NCBI GenBank assembly: GCA_029582165.1
Contig: CM055874.1
Span: forward strand, 28,542,883 to 28,606,882
Reading direction: 5' to 3'
DNA length: 64,000 nt
From: Portulaca oleracea
Lineage: Eukaryota; Streptophyta; Magnoliopsida; Caryophyllales; Portulacaceae
The position numbers were made by a program, and so were the translations under genes. The number at the start of each line of letters is the position of its first letter. The first letter of the stretch is position 1. A model generated the notes under the pieces. It was not told where the DNA came from. It made no database searches and was given only the letters and a program-made list of their open reading frames with translations. Below are positions 12,644 through 23,939 of the stretch, piece by piece.

Positions 12644-12798
12644 TCCTCCCCTTCTTGAAGAGGATTTGCCCTCAAATCCACATCGGGTTCAACATCCTCG
12701 ATGTAGGGTGAAAGATCGCCAATGTTGAACGTGAAGGAGACCCCCATATCTCCAGGAAGATCGAGCTTGTAGGCGTTATCGTTTATTTTCTCTAACAC
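12595..12798 (-). pseudogene. Element A pol C-terminus (integrase tail) entering the 3' LTR
   Basis: Reads EKINDNAYKLDLPGDMG, then DLSPY and LRANPLQEGEDEE, the usual end of plant gypsy integrases. It then continues across the LTR border (12643) as SRIPFSSLVTFAK before a TGA. The 5' LTR copy at 18347-18197 has CGA (Arg) at that position and stays open about 35 further codons, so the stop here looks like a CpG decay mutation. The upstream part of pol is in another frame. Confidence 0.75.
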
Positions 12799-12810
12799 CT
12801 TGAACGACCC

Positions 12811-13200
12811 TTAACTTCTTGGCATAAGTTTGCTTTTCCTCCGCGAAAGGAACCGTTCCTTCCTTAGATGGAGCCAAACCAAGTCCCCGGGTTTGAAAGT
12901 GATGTTCCGGCGGTGTTTGTTGACTCGGGACTTGTAGAGCTCATTAGTTCTCTCAATCTTCTCCCGGATCTGGCGGTGAAGCTTTTGAATCTCAGCGGCC
13001 TTCACGCTTGCCTCAAAACTCGCCCTTGCCTCCAAAGGTAGAGGAAGGAGGTCGATGGGAGTGACAGGGTTCACCCCGTAGCAAGTTTCAAAAGGCGAGC
13101 GACCCGTAGCGAATGAAGGAGCCCGGTTGTACGCGAACTCAGCATGAAAAAGCTTAGCATCCCAATCCCGCAGACTCTTGCTCACAAGACCCCGAAGCAA
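12811..13200 (-). pseudogene. Element A integrase, C-terminal half
   Basis: 129 codons containing LRDWDAKLFHAEFAYNRAPS, then TGRSPFETCYGVNP and FKPGDLVWLHLRKERF, which are standard landmarks of the end of the gypsy integrase core and the following basic region. The DDE core is split between this frame and 13371-13673, and the stretch in between is decayed. Confidence 0.85.
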
Positions 13201-13370
13201 AGTAGTGAGGGTCTTGTTTGTGACCTCGGTTTGACCATCCGTTTGAGGGTGGTGCGACGTGCTGAAAAGAAGCTTCGTTCCAAGGAGTTTCTATAGAGAT
13301 CTCCAAAAATGACTTATGAACTTCGTATCTCGATCGAAAACAATGGTCTTTGGAACACCGTGCAACCTCA

Positions 13371-13673
13371 CTATCTCCCGGAAGAAGAGATTAGCGATGT
13401 GAGTGGCGTCGTCGGTTTCTCACAAGCGACGAAATGCTCCATCTTGGAGAAATGGTCAACAATGACGAGGATTGAGTCCTTGCCACGCACGGTTCGGGGA
13501 AGAGCAACGATGAAGTCCATGCTCAAATCTTCCCACGGGCCATTCGGAACAGGAAGAGGAGTATAAAGCCCTTGGTGAAACTGGCTTTTGGCATGATGGC
13601 ATGTGATACACTTGGAAATCACATCATGTACGTCTCCTCCCGTTCTAGGCCAATAAAAATGCTCCTTTAGCAT
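13371..13673 (-). pseudogene. Element A integrase, zinc-binding region and start of core
   Basis: Reads MLKEHFYWPRTGGDVHDVIS, CITCHHAKS (the CC half of the HHCC zinc motif), then PWEDLSMDFIVALPRT with the first catalytic Asp of the DDE core, and [17 protein letters not shown] frameshift ends the frame before the second catalytic Asp. Confidence 0.85.
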
Positions 13674-13744
13674 GTCAAGGGTCTTGTTGATGCCGAAATG
13701 ACCGGCTAGACCACCTCCGTGAACTTCTCACACCAATAGCTTCC

Positions 13745-14086
13745 TCAACGGACACTTGGGCACATACAACTTGTTCCCCTTGAAAAGGAACCCGTCTTGT
13801 AGCACATAAGAACCGTCACCACCGTCAAGATGAAGTTTGAAGTCCTCATCCTCCTTGTAGAATTCCCGCATGTGTTGAAACCCAAGGACTCCACCGAAAG
13901 AAGAGAGTGCCTCCTTGAAAGTGCATCGGCAACCACATTGACGCTCCTCTTCTTATGTTTAGCCACAAAGTTGAAGCTTTGAAGATACTCCACCCACTTT
14001 GCATGACGCGTGTTGAGCTTGTGTTGGCCGTTTAAATACTTGAGAGCCTCGTGGTCAGAATGGAGTACGAACTGGCTAGGCCTCAA
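13745..14086 (-). pseudogene. Element A RNase H, C-terminal part
   Basis: Reads [20 protein letters not shown] and, further on, [11 protein letters not shown], the end of a gypsy RNase H. Compared with element B (FYALLRVLDHWSRYLRPSQF), about 26 bp joining this frame to the RT frame are deleted near 14085, which also shifts the frame. Confidence 0.85.
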
Positions 14087-15054
14087 GTAAGGGCATAGAA
14101 CTCCTTGTCGTAGGTAGAGTAGTTCGTCTGTGACCCACTGAGCTTCTCGCTGAAGTAAGCGATGGGGTGTTGATTTTGCATGAGGACGGCCCCAATGCCC
14201 ACTCCGCTCGCGTCACAATCCACCTCGAAGACTTGTGAAAAGTCCGGGAGAGCAAGCACTAGAGCTTCACAAAGTCGAGCCTTAAGTTTCTCAAAGGCTC
14301 CTTGGGCCGCTCGGGTCCACTCAAAGGTGCCCTTCTTCATACACTCGGTGATAGGGGCGGTGAGGGTGCTAAACCCTTTGATGAACCGGCGGTAGAACGA
14401 AGCAAGGCCGTGGAAGCTTCTCACCTCCATGATAGTAGAGGGAGAGGGCCATGAGCATATAGCTTCCACTTTCGAAAGATCCACGGAAATACCTCGATCA
14501 GAGACAATGTACCCAAGAAACGTGACTTGGGGAGTGCAAAATTCACACTTCTCGAGCTTGCCAAATAGCTTTTGCTGTCCTAGAACTTGGAAGATAGATT
14601 CTAAATGGGAGAGATTCTCTGCCTCGTTCTTGGAGTACACAAGGATGTCGTCGAAATAAACCACCACGAATTTTCCAATGAATGGCCTCAAGACCTCGTT
14701 CATGAGTCGCATGAACGTGCTAGGAGCGTTAGAGAGACCGAAAGGCATGACAAGCCATTCGTACAAGCCTCCCTTGGTCTTGAATGCCGTCTTCCATTCG
14801 TCCCCTTCCCGCATGCGAATCTGATGGTAACCACTTCGGAGGTCGTTCTTGGAAAAAATACAAGATCCGTACATCTCGTCAAGCATATCATCGAGCCTCG
14901 GTATGGGGTACCGATATTTGATGGTGATGTTGTTAATAGCTCGACTATCGACACACATCCGGTAGGTGCCATCCTTCTTGGGAACCAGGAGAGCGAGGAC
15001 GGAACACAGGCTCATGCTTTCTAGAACGAAGCCTCTAGAGACGAGCTCGTCCAC
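14083..15054 (-). pseudogene. Element A reverse transcriptase and RNase H start
   Basis: A 323-codon open stretch holding most of the [61 protein letters not shown], and the catalytic box [11 protein letters not shown] (YFDD). RNase H begins at [16 protein letters not shown], with the first acidic residues present. A TAA at 15055-15057 separates it from the protease frame, in the same reading frame; a small deletion ends it at 14083. Confidence 0.93.
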
Positions 15055-15762
15055 TTAGCATTGTAGCTCCTTGGTTTCCTGCGGCTTGCATCGGTATGCC
15101 GCTTTGTTGGGAAGTGGTGCTCCTGGCATAAGGTCGATCTGGTGCTCGATTCCCCGAATAGGTGGAAGACCAGGTGGTAGATCGTCGGGAAAAACATCTC
15201 CGAACTTGGCAACAAGAGGGGCGACAAGAGGGTGTAGGGGTTTCTCTACCTCACTTTTGTTTGCTTCTAAGAGGAGTAAGGCAAAAACGGCCTTCCCCTT
15301 GCTTAGAGCTCGCTCAACCCGTGTTTCGCTCATGTGTTTGGGTTTCTCACTTCCCACCCCGGGTTTTGGAGATGTGATTTCATGTGGACCTAACGGAAGT
15401 AGCTTAATCCTCTTGCCCCGATGGGTAAAAGTATAGGTGTTTTTCAACCCGTTGTGCACAGTTCGCTTGTCAAATTGCCAAGGACGACCCAACAATATGT
15501 GGCAAGCACTCATAGGGACAACATCACAAACAACAGAATCATCGTAGTTAGCACCAAAAGACAAATTCACGAGGACTTGTTTGGTTACCTTGATGTTGTC
15601 TTGATCGTTGAGCCACTTGAGGGAATATGGCCGAGGATGTGGTAATAGTGGAAAATTGAGCTTCTCGACCATATACGTGGAGGCGAGATTGGTACAACTC
15701 CCTCCGTCGATAATAAGATTGCACATCTTGCCTCCCACGAAGCATCGAGATTGAAAAATCAT
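15055..15762 (-). pseudogene. Element A aspartic protease and protease-RT linker
   Basis: Reads CNLIIDGGSCTNLASTYMVE, a plant gypsy protease with the catalytic Asp-Gly-Gly, then CDVVPMSACHILLGRPWQFD (flap-side ILLGRPW block). The linker leads to FGDVFPDDLPPGLPPIRGIE, the usual segment before the RT. Between the gag stop (15916) and this frame, two further in-frame stops occur. Confidence 0.88.
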
Positions 15763-15915
15763 CTCTCGTTGGGCCTTGTCGAGAGGGGCTTCTTAAGTAT
15801 GCAAAACACGCCTCAAGACAAGAGCGTCACCCTACACGTGTGGTGTGGGGGCGGCATCATCATCGTAACTAGTGATCGCATCCTCAATGACTACTTCGGA
15901 ATCATCCCGGGCCGC

Positions 15916-17022
15916 TTATAGTTCCTCATCAATATCCTGAACCTCCTTGTGGGTCAAGGCTCGTCGGTTCGGACAATCCGCTTGATAGTGACCGTAACCG
16001 TGGCATTTAAAGCACTTCCTACCCTCCATCCGACGAGAAGGATCTGTTGGAGACGCCACAACAAGTCCCTTTCCTTTATCTGTGCGAGGTGTAGAAGGAA
16101 ACTTGGGTGTCTCACTGGGTTTCGGGGTGCCCGAATAAGGAGGAGGTCGACTAGGTGGTGGAAAGAAGGTTCTTGGTGCCGGCTTGGGAGTAGCCTTTTC
16201 TTTCTTTCGTCGCTCAACCCGAAGGGCCAAGTTGCATAAGTCATCCATGGAGTAATATGGTTGAACCTCAACTTTCTTAGCGACCGAGGAGTCCAATCCA
16301 TTCAAGAAACGCATCACGGTTTGCTCCTCGGGTTCTTGAATGTCGCTTTTGATGAGGAGTTGCTCGTACTCTTGAATGTAGTCGCTCACGGACCGCTTGC
16401 CCTGGGTTAGGGCATAGAGCTTCCTCAAAACATCTTGTTTGTATGTGGCGGGTAAGAAACGGCGGTTCATCAACTGCTTAAGTCGTGCCCAAGTGGTGAT
16501 TCTCGTTCGACCTTCCCGAGCCCTTTGCGCCTTCACATTCTCAAACCTAAGCGATGCGGCTTGGGTGAGTTTAAGGCTAGCGAATTTAAAGGCCTTCTCA
16601 TCATTGTACTCTTTGGTCTCAAAGATCCTATCCATCATTTGAATCCACTCAAGGTACTCATCAGGATCACTGGAACCATTGAATTCGGGAATGTCGATTT
16701 TTACGTCCTGGAAGTCGTCAAGAGGGGGCCTATCATGCACCTCCCGATGTGGACGGCGGCGTGGGGAGCCTCTATCATCGTCACTCGACTCGAATGTAGG
16801 AGGAGGACGAATAGGGCTTTGGGCACGCCTCTGACGTTCATCTCGGGGTGGACCTAGGCGTTCTTGAGTGAGGTTATCCAACCGCGCTATAATGGCATTG
16901 AGGTTGCGATCAATGGTGGAGAACCGTTCGTCATGGGTGGCGAGTCGGCTCTCGATAGCTTGAATTTGAGGGCTACCTCGGTGGCTCGATTCCTCTCGCT
17001 CGGAGCGGGCTCCGTCGGCCAG
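15916..17022 (-). pseudogene. Element A Gag (capsid plus zinc knuckle), start codon lost
   Basis: Open for about 369 codons. Capsid-like domain includes FNGSSDPDEYLEWIQMMDRI, TTWARLKQLMNRRFLPATYK and GKRSVSDYIQEYEQLL; a CCHC knuckle CFKCHGYGHYQADC lies near the end, followed by DIDEEL and a TAA. At 17020-17022 a CTG stands where element C has the gag ATG (60767), so the start looks mutated. A TTG at 16881 also opens the frame but lies inside the conserved part. Confidence 0.85.
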
Positions 17023-17359
17023 ACCGGGAAAAAAAGGTGAAGGACGGTTTGTGTTTGGGGTATTTTGTGGAGTTTGAGGGTTCTTTTGTAGTTGGCAAGT
17101 GTTTGTCTAAGGGTTCTTTGTGTTTTTTTCACTCAGACATTTCATCGAACACCTTACGTGCACTATTTTCCAAATTCTTTTCAATGCACCAAATGGCTAC
17201 AAATTCAACAAATACACCCACAATACATTTTTTTCCAACAAACTATGATAGCAATGGGGTTGGGGGTCACCAATATTTTTATACGAATCACAAAACTCCA
17301 TACTAGAGAGCACTACTAGCACATCAATGAAGAACAACTCAAGCAATTGAAAAACCAAA

Positions 17360-17371
17360 GCTCTGATACCA
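17360..17371 (-). other. Primer binding site of element A (tRNA-iMet type)
   Basis: Minus strand TGGTATCAGAGC, two bases inside the 5' LTR. It is complementary to the 3' end of plant initiator tRNA-Met; element C has the same site at 60427-60438. Confidence 0.9.
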
Positions 17372-17373
17372 GA

Positions 17374-18347
17374 TGGAGCGTTACCGTCGTGGTGGGATGA
17401 ATGATGCTCGAGTTTTTGGAAGAAAATCAAGGAAAAACAAAGCTTGGGTACGATAGGGTTTGCATATGACCTTGGCTAGGAGAGTCCACAACCTTGGCCT
17501 AACATTCCACCATGACTAATTAGGCTAAACCACCATTAATCACTAAAGAAATGACTTAAACACCACCAAACAAAGATTACATAAAGTAAATAAGAATTTT
17601 GGGAGAGAGGCTTAGAGAGCTCTCAAGCAATGGCATTCAATATCATTCAAAAACTCCCCAGAAAATGAAGGCCAAGAAGTATTTATACAAATTTGTCAAA
17701 GCCAAAACACAGTCACTTTGGCAGGTAAAAATCGGCAGAAACAGGACCAACTCGGGCGAGTCAATTACTGACTCGGGCGCGACAGGCCACTGGTCGGCAG
17801 CAGAAACGGTACTGGGCGAGACGTCGCGGGCGCTACTAGCTTGGTTAGACGGATGACTCGGTCGAGTCAGGCTCTGACTCGGGCGAGTCAGGATTCTGCC
17901 CAAAAATCAGCTGAAACAACAAGCAGGCTTGGCCAGACGGATGACTCGGTCGAGTCAAGCTCTGACTCGAGCGAGTCAATATTCTGCCCAAAAATCAGCT
18001 GAAGCGGTTGGCGGTGTCGCGGCGTGAGGCTTCTCGAAGTAGTCGCATGACTCGGCGCGACTACTGGCCGCCCAAACATGCATGCACGCCATTTAGCTTC
18101 CAAAAGTAACCCGAACCCCGTCTCCACATTGTTCAATATCTCGGGACGGTCCACTATGGCCTCGGGCCTCTGGGGTCGGGACACAAGCAGGCCTCCTTAG
18201 AAGGTCTTGGTTCCCATCCAGTGGATGGCCGAGACTACCCTTGTGTTTCCGGGTTTCATCGGGAATTGCACCTCGAGATTTACCGTGGTTGAGGCGGCTC
18301 GCTTGGCAAATGTTACAAGGGATGAGAACGGGATCCGGGACTCTTCA
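17374..18347 (-). repeat. 5' LTR of element A
   Basis: About 974 bp. It contains two roughly 90-bp tandem units (about 17840-18010), each with GACTCGGTCGAGTC and the word TTCTGCCCAAAAATCAGCTG, plus TATAAATA at 17680-17687 (minus). It carries an open minus-strand frame, 18347-18197, that continues the pol tail. Confidence 0.9.
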
Positions 18348-18640
18348 CTCTCTCTCTCTCTCTCTGCCTCGCTGTTGTCGCGCACCGCCACCAGCACCAT
18401 CGCCCGTGACCTCATCGACAGCACCAGACGCCTTCCTGGCCACCGCAACATTGCCAGAAGACGTAGCCTAGCCGCCCAGAAGCGGGAAGAAGACCAAACG
18501 CATGCTGTGGTTGCTGTTGGTCGAAAAAACCCCTCCACTCGTTGCCCCGACCAACTTACATTGGAGAAGTCCCTTTGAAGTTTTTTACAACAAAAGAACC
18601 CAATATTGAGCCATTGGTTGTCTAAGCTATGTAGTCAATG
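18348..18640. other. Sequence right of element A, probably the rest of the interrupted LTR
   Basis: CT repeat (18348-18366), then a GC-rich stretch with CACCGCCACCAGCACCATCG. It resembles the GC-rich part of the LTR left of element A, but I could not define its right border. No gene seen. Confidence 0.4.
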
Positions 18641-18879
18641 TTGAATAACATACAAGTTTGAACACAAGGTCAAGAAATGTGTTATGCTGGAGTAAACTTT
18701 TGACGTTAAGGGATATAAATTGTATGATCTGAGTGCTAAAAACATATTTCATGGTCAAGATTTTAATTTTCAAGAATCTCCCTTCTCTCTCAAAGATCAA
18801 AGAACATCCCAATAAACAATTTAGAGCAAATTGATCAAAGCTTCCTATTTTGGTTCCATACAGACTAGTTTGTTTCTGA

Positions 18880-20864
18880 AATTGTACATTATAAGAAATC
18901 AACTAAAGTTGATATTTCTATTCCTAGTGTTGATACTACTAACCATCATAATGATCACTATATCACTGATGCACATGAAACTTCACCCACTACCAGAAAT
19001 TCAAATTATATTACTGATGAATATGAAAGAAATTCAGATTATACTACTGATGAAGACATTAGTTCTTCACAAGCTTCTAACAACATACATACAATGACAA
19101 ACATTTCGCATCTTTAGATGTTCCACCTCCTTTAAGAAGGTATCAACGACCTTGAAATCAACCCACCTTGTTGAAAGATTTTATGCAGCCACAAAAAGGC
19201 CATTGAGTATTCTTAGTCTCAATTCACAACTTCATCAGTACAAGCATAACTGAATATTCCTTGCTTGCTTACATTAATTTACAACGTTACTCATCTGATT
19301 TTGTGACATCCCTTGTAACTACTATACATATTCCAAAACCAGCTAGCTATAACAAGCTATTACTTTTCCAGAACAGACTGAGGCTTTGAACAAGGAATTG
19401 CAAGCTTTAGAGCAAAATGGCACTTGGATTCCCACAAAGTTACCTCCCGACAAGAAAGCTCTTACCTCAAATAGGTATGTAAGGTAAAATTCAAGCCACA
19501 TGGTTTGATAAAGATGTAAAGCATGCCTTTTTATGAGCAATTACGAGCAAAGCAAGGAAAAACACTCTAAGCATACTTTTTTTTCTAGTGGCAAAATTAA
19601 TTACTGTATATTTTTTTTATAGCCATGGCAACTACCAAAAAAGTGGCAACTTCATCAATTATACATCAATAATGCCTTTTTCCAAGACTTCCTGGAAGCA
19701 TAGGTTTATATGCTACCTCCTAAAGGCTATAAAAAGGCTACAACAAGGACTAGTTTGTAAGCTTAAAGGATCACTTTATGGTATCAAACAAGCATTGAGA
19801 AAATAGAACATTGAATTAAGCAAGTTTCTTAAGAAAGATGGATTCCATCTATCCAAACATGGTTATTCTCTGGTTATAAGAAAATCTTCTAGATTAACAA
19901 CCTTTTTTTAGTTTATACTGATGATTTGTTGATTACATGTAATGGTGAACAAGGCACAACAAACTTGAAGGAGCAATTACATAAAGCCTTCACTATCCAA
20001 GATTGACGCCTTGCAAGATATTTTTCTAGGAATTGAAATCGCAAGATTAGAATCTGATACACTTTTTAACCAAAGAAAATACAATTAGGATATATTAATT
20101 GATGCTAGTCTTTCAAGTACAAAACCAATGAAATTTTCCTCTTTGAAAGGCTTGAAGTTGTCAACTAACAAAGGACAACCCATAGTTAAACCATAAGCGT
20201 ATAGAAGAAAATGGGCAGGCTCCTGTATCTAACACTTACCAAACCCGACATATCGTATGTTGTTCATCATCTCAACCAGCTTTTACAAGCTCTCAAGGAA
20301 CCTCATTATCAACTCTTCTTATTCTAAGCTATCAAAGGAACGATCAATAAAGTCCTATTCCACCTAGCATATTTAGACCTGAAAGTGCGAGCTTATTGCG
20401 GTGCAAGCTGGGGAAGTTATCAGATGTCAACTAGATCTCTGGCTAGATACACTGTGTTCTTAGGCTTTGCCTTAGTTTCATGGAAAACCAAGAAAAAAAA
20501 ATGGCAAAGTCATCAGCTGAAGTTGAATATCGAGTAACGTCTGCTACTATTTTGGAATCAATGTGGATTGCTAATTTAGTTTAAGATTTGAAGCTACCTA
20601 TAGAGCTCCCAGTCACCTAATAGTGTGACAACAAGGCGACCATACATATAGCAGAAAATCCACTTTTTCACGAAAGGACAAAGCACTTGAGCGTTGATTT
20701 TCGCTACATTCGGGACAAGCTTCTTAAAGGATTCCATAAAATACTTATGTAACCTCCAAGGAAAACTTAGCGGATTTAATGACAAAGTCTTTTGAGGAGT
20801 TTCAAAACAACTTTCTCTCTTCAAGGTTATTGGATACTCCACCATCTCCACCTTGAAGGGAGAA
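18880..20864 (+). pseudogene. Decayed Ty1/copia pol (RT and RNase H part)
   Basis: Plus-strand fragments in copia order: DVPPPLRRYQRP (end of integrase region) near 19118, EALNKELQALEQNGTWIPTK near 19380, GLVCKLKGSLYGIKQALRK near 19748, VYTDDLLITCNGEQGTTNLK (RT active-site region) near 19913, LTLTKPDISYVVHHLNQLLQ near 20230, YCGASWGSYQMSTRSL and VSWKTKKKKWQSHQLK (RNase H), then [20 protein letters not shown] near 20620. Stops and frameshifts throughout. The 5' half and 5' LTR are not found. Confidence 0.85.
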
Positions 20865-21093
20865 TGCAGAGTATATCGAGGTGTAGCCTATGACCAATCT
20901 CTTATTAGTATCGGCCCGTACATGTCTCCTTCTTCCCTAATGAATTATGTTATTAGTTAGCTTCACAGCAGAGTTAATTGGTCTCAGGTTCATTGCATAT
21001 ATAGATATCATCTTGTACCTCTAATTGATAACCATACTTTAAATAATAAACAAACTACTCTCTTCTTTTATTACCTCTAAGTTTGTTTGCTAC
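20865..21093 (+). repeat. Probable 3' LTR of the decayed copia element
   Basis: Begins TGCAGAGTATATCGAGG right after the purine-rich ACCTTGAAGGGAGAA. The end near TTTGTTTGCTACA is a guess from a TG...CA search; there is no second LTR to compare. 21094-21590 is AT-rich with nothing recognised. Confidence 0.45.
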
Positions 21094-21590
21094 ATGCTAA
21101 AGAATTTGAAATGCTTACATGTTTACCCATTGCTTCCACGGACCCACCAATATCTATGATTTGATGAACAACATCGCAACAACAAAGATTGATGATGGTA
21201 GTGAGAAAATGAGTTTGTATTAAAGATCCATGTCTAACATTTTTCCATCTACCCACAAATTTCTCTTCTGGATGTGAGTTAAAGAGCTTGAAGTTGAATT
21301 GTAGGAAAAGGTCTTGAGGATGTACTCTGAGCTGGGATCAAGAAGAATAAGAAAGCAAGTGAAGAAAGAATAACAAAAGTAGTCATTAGCTTTTGGGACA
21401 AAATTGACAATTTTCATCTTCAATAGAACTCAAGGTCAAAATTAGACCCAAATGTTCCTTTCCCAAACAATTAAGGTATTTTATAATCATTTTCAAAAAC
21501 ACAAGTCTAGAAAAAGTTAGCACAAATATTAAGGTACCTTATTATAATTAATGTACCTTTTTCTGTCAATAATTTCCAACTGAGCCTACT

Positions 21591-21982
21591 TGATGCGAGA
21601 TAATAAGGGAGGAGAAATAATGAGGTTTTGGAAAATAGGGTATCTTTTATTATTTAGAGGTCTTTATGTTTTACATTTTAGTATCTTTTTACTATTTTCT
21701 TAGGTATATTTTAAGCATATTTTAAGATTAAAATAAAGATATTTAGAGATATATTAGTGGTATTTAGTTTTCTAATATATTAGGATAATCTTATGTTAGT
21801 ATTTTATAGTATTTGACATATTCTAGTTTCCTTATTGTGTTAGGTTTCTTAGCTATATAAATCTCTTGTGTATTAGGGATAAGGCAAACTTGAATGATTA
21901 TTGAATTGAATTGATTTGAATCTCTTGAGAAAATTGTGATCTTCTCTTGGTGTGGCAATTGCTCTTTGAGCGTCCTACATCA
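21591..21982 (+). repeat. 5' LTR of the RRM-carrying element
   Basis: 392 bp, closely matching 30090-30483. A TATA-like CTATATAAATCTC is near 21853. It ends CATCA two bases before the primer-site-like sequence at 21985. Confidence 0.88.
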
Positions 21983-22313
21983 ACATGATATTAGAGCTCT
22001 TCGATCAAGCTTACATTTTTTATTTCTTCCCGCTCATCTTCGTTGCCCTCCTTTCACAAAAAACACATAAAAATACCCAGAAACCCTCTGCCCTAACCTT
22101 AGCTGCACTATTCACCACCACCACCACCCCTTCCCACCCAGCCACCACCCGCCACCCTCTACCCCAATCAACCATCGCCTCGTCACCCTTGCTGCCACCA
22201 CCTAGACGGAGTCCAGCGAACTGCCGAATTCTTATGTGGTTATTGCCGGCCCCTGCTGCTTCTGTCCGCCTACTTAGCGTGGTTTGCTACTTGTTGTCTG
22301 ACAGCTGCCTTTG

Positions 22314-22583
22314 ATGTTGTCATCCACTCCCGAATTCCAGCCACCACAGTTTGCCTTCCATGAGAAGGTTCCCATTCGATGTCGTGTAGTTGTGAATCAA
22401 CGTCAGGTAGGTGCTATAAACACTATTGTGCCTTTTTTTATGAAAATTCATAACAGACCATGGCCTATTGCAAAGGACGTTCTCTACCGAGTTTTCTCTC
22501 CGGATGGGAATATAGACAACATTGCTACGTTTAGAGCCATGAATAATTTCTCTATTAGAGTTCATTTTTACCCTAAGGAAGAC
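22314..22583 (+). CDS. PTB-like RRM protein, N-terminal part (split by element B)
   Basis: 90 codons from ATG 22314. Segments IAKDVLYRVFSPDGNI and IATFRAMNNFSIRVHF align with the second RRM of plant polypyrimidine-tract-binding proteins (pattern IT.DVL..VFSP.G...K..TF......A...). It ends ...YPKED exactly at the insertion of element B, and the rest follows at 29066 in the same frame, without the duplicated AAGAC. No intron is visible, consistent with capture of an mRNA. The 5' part of the element (21985-22310) is CCACCACC-rich, like a plant 5' leader. Homology is from memory of the family, so moderately sure. Confidence 0.65.
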
Positions 22584-23939
22584 TAGAGCGTTTTGTGATG
22601 GAAGGTAAGAAATTCATGCTTGAAGAAGATAATAATAATATTGTTCTTGTTGGGAAATTCATGCCTTGATTGAAGAAATAGAGAATAAATATCAACACCA
22701 AGAAGTCTACCATAAGCTTGATCACCCAAAAGAATTGATATGAACTTGGATAAAGGAAGACCCACCACCAAGAACTAACAATCCACCATGATTAGATAAA
22801 GGAAGGATACACCACTAATCAATAAAGGAAAGACTTGCAAGATCACCATCAATAAATCAATGGATAAAGTAAACAAGGTTTGAGAGAGAGTTTTAAATTG
22901 GTCTAAAAAATACTATTTATTCATTCAACTTAGCTAAGTCTCCCTCTTTGCTAATTACCCATATATAGTTCACGATAGAGACAAACCCCAAGAGAGATTA
23001 GTTTTAAAAGGGCCATTAACCCACAAGTTAATTACATTCCAAATCCTAATCTAGCCCAACAATACATTAAGGAAAAATTGGCTTAAAACATAATTACATT
23101 GATTAAAAATGAAAAGACAAAACTACCCTTAATGAAGGATCAGGAATCCCGAATTAGCAGGCTCGTTGCAGCCGCGACGAGATGACTCGCATAAGGGGGC
23201 GGCATCCAGGTGTGATCATTGAGAGCATGATGGAAGTCGTCGCGGGCGCGACGAGGCGACATGAGATTTCACCCTAAGAGAAGGTTCCCTGCAACACGGC
23301 CGCGACCGGTGACGTCGCGGGCGCGACACCGAGACACGAGGAAACGTGTCAAGGTCGTGACAATATCGTCGCCGACGTGATGTTCAAAAGGTCCCCAAAG
23401 CGTAGCGGGTGCGACCTGGCCGTTGCGAGCGGGACGGTCTTCGAGCTTCAACTTCTCCCAAAACTTTGGCCACGTCATGGATGGGGACGAAAGGGGGTCA
23501 CGGTCGTGACTTGATCATCGCGAACGTGACGCCCGACAGTCACACTCCCTCCAAGAGTTCAACAAAGACATGGGATGGGGAAGAGAGGGGTCGCAGTCGC
23601 GACTAGTGTAGTCGAGCCCGCGACGTCCCTACCTTTTAGCCATCAAATGCCTTGAACAGAGGTCACGATCATGACACTGAATGTCACGGCCGTGACAATC
23701 CTGTTGCACACCCATCCTTAGTTTTTCTCCCACCTTTGCACCTCTTCTTCAGTGTGTCCTCGTTATTCGTGCCGATATGGGGAAAACGCCTCCTTAGAGG
23801 CTATCACGACCCATCCATTGGATGGCCGTAATCATCCGGCTTGGTCACGGGACGACATGGAATTCGAGTGCTTTGGGTGGGCGGGAAGTGACCCGCTTAG
23901 CCTGTTACGAGGGTCGAGAAGGGAACCCAGAACGCTTCA
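22584..23939 (-). repeat. 3' LTR of element B
   Basis: About 1356 bp. The minus-strand polypurine tract AAGAAGGGGAAAA abuts it at 23940-23952. It contains many CpG-rich words such as GTCGCGGGCGCGAC between 23160 and 23700. The first base pair reads TA instead of TG, as in the element A 3' LTR. Confidence 0.9.

Larger units (their letters stand above)
11717..18347 (-). mobile_element. Ty3/gypsy LTR retrotransposon A, decayed full-length copy
   Basis: 6.6-kb element on the minus strand with paired LTRs (11717-12643 and 17374-18347), a tRNA-iMet-type primer site at 17360-17371, gag, protease, reverse transcriptase, RNase H and integrase in gypsy order. LTR ends on the minus strand read TGAAGAGTCCC...CGCTCCA. 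Flanks are CT repeat on both sides, so the 5-bp target duplication cannot be proved. Pol carries several stops and frameshifts, so the copy cannot be autonomous. The integrase tail (DLSPY....LRANPLQEGED) resembles chromoviruses; the exact lineage is not decided. Confidence 0.93.

Noticed and set aside
12531..12728. Plus-strand ORFs across the element A LTR and pol
   Set aside because: They are shadows of the minus-strand pol and LTR frame; only the minus frames carry family motifs.
21985..22310. A 109-codon ORF starting at the primer site of the RRM-carrying element
   Set aside because: It begins inside the primer-site-like sequence and encodes a Thr/Pro/Ser-rich string from CCACCA repeats, more like an untranslated leader.
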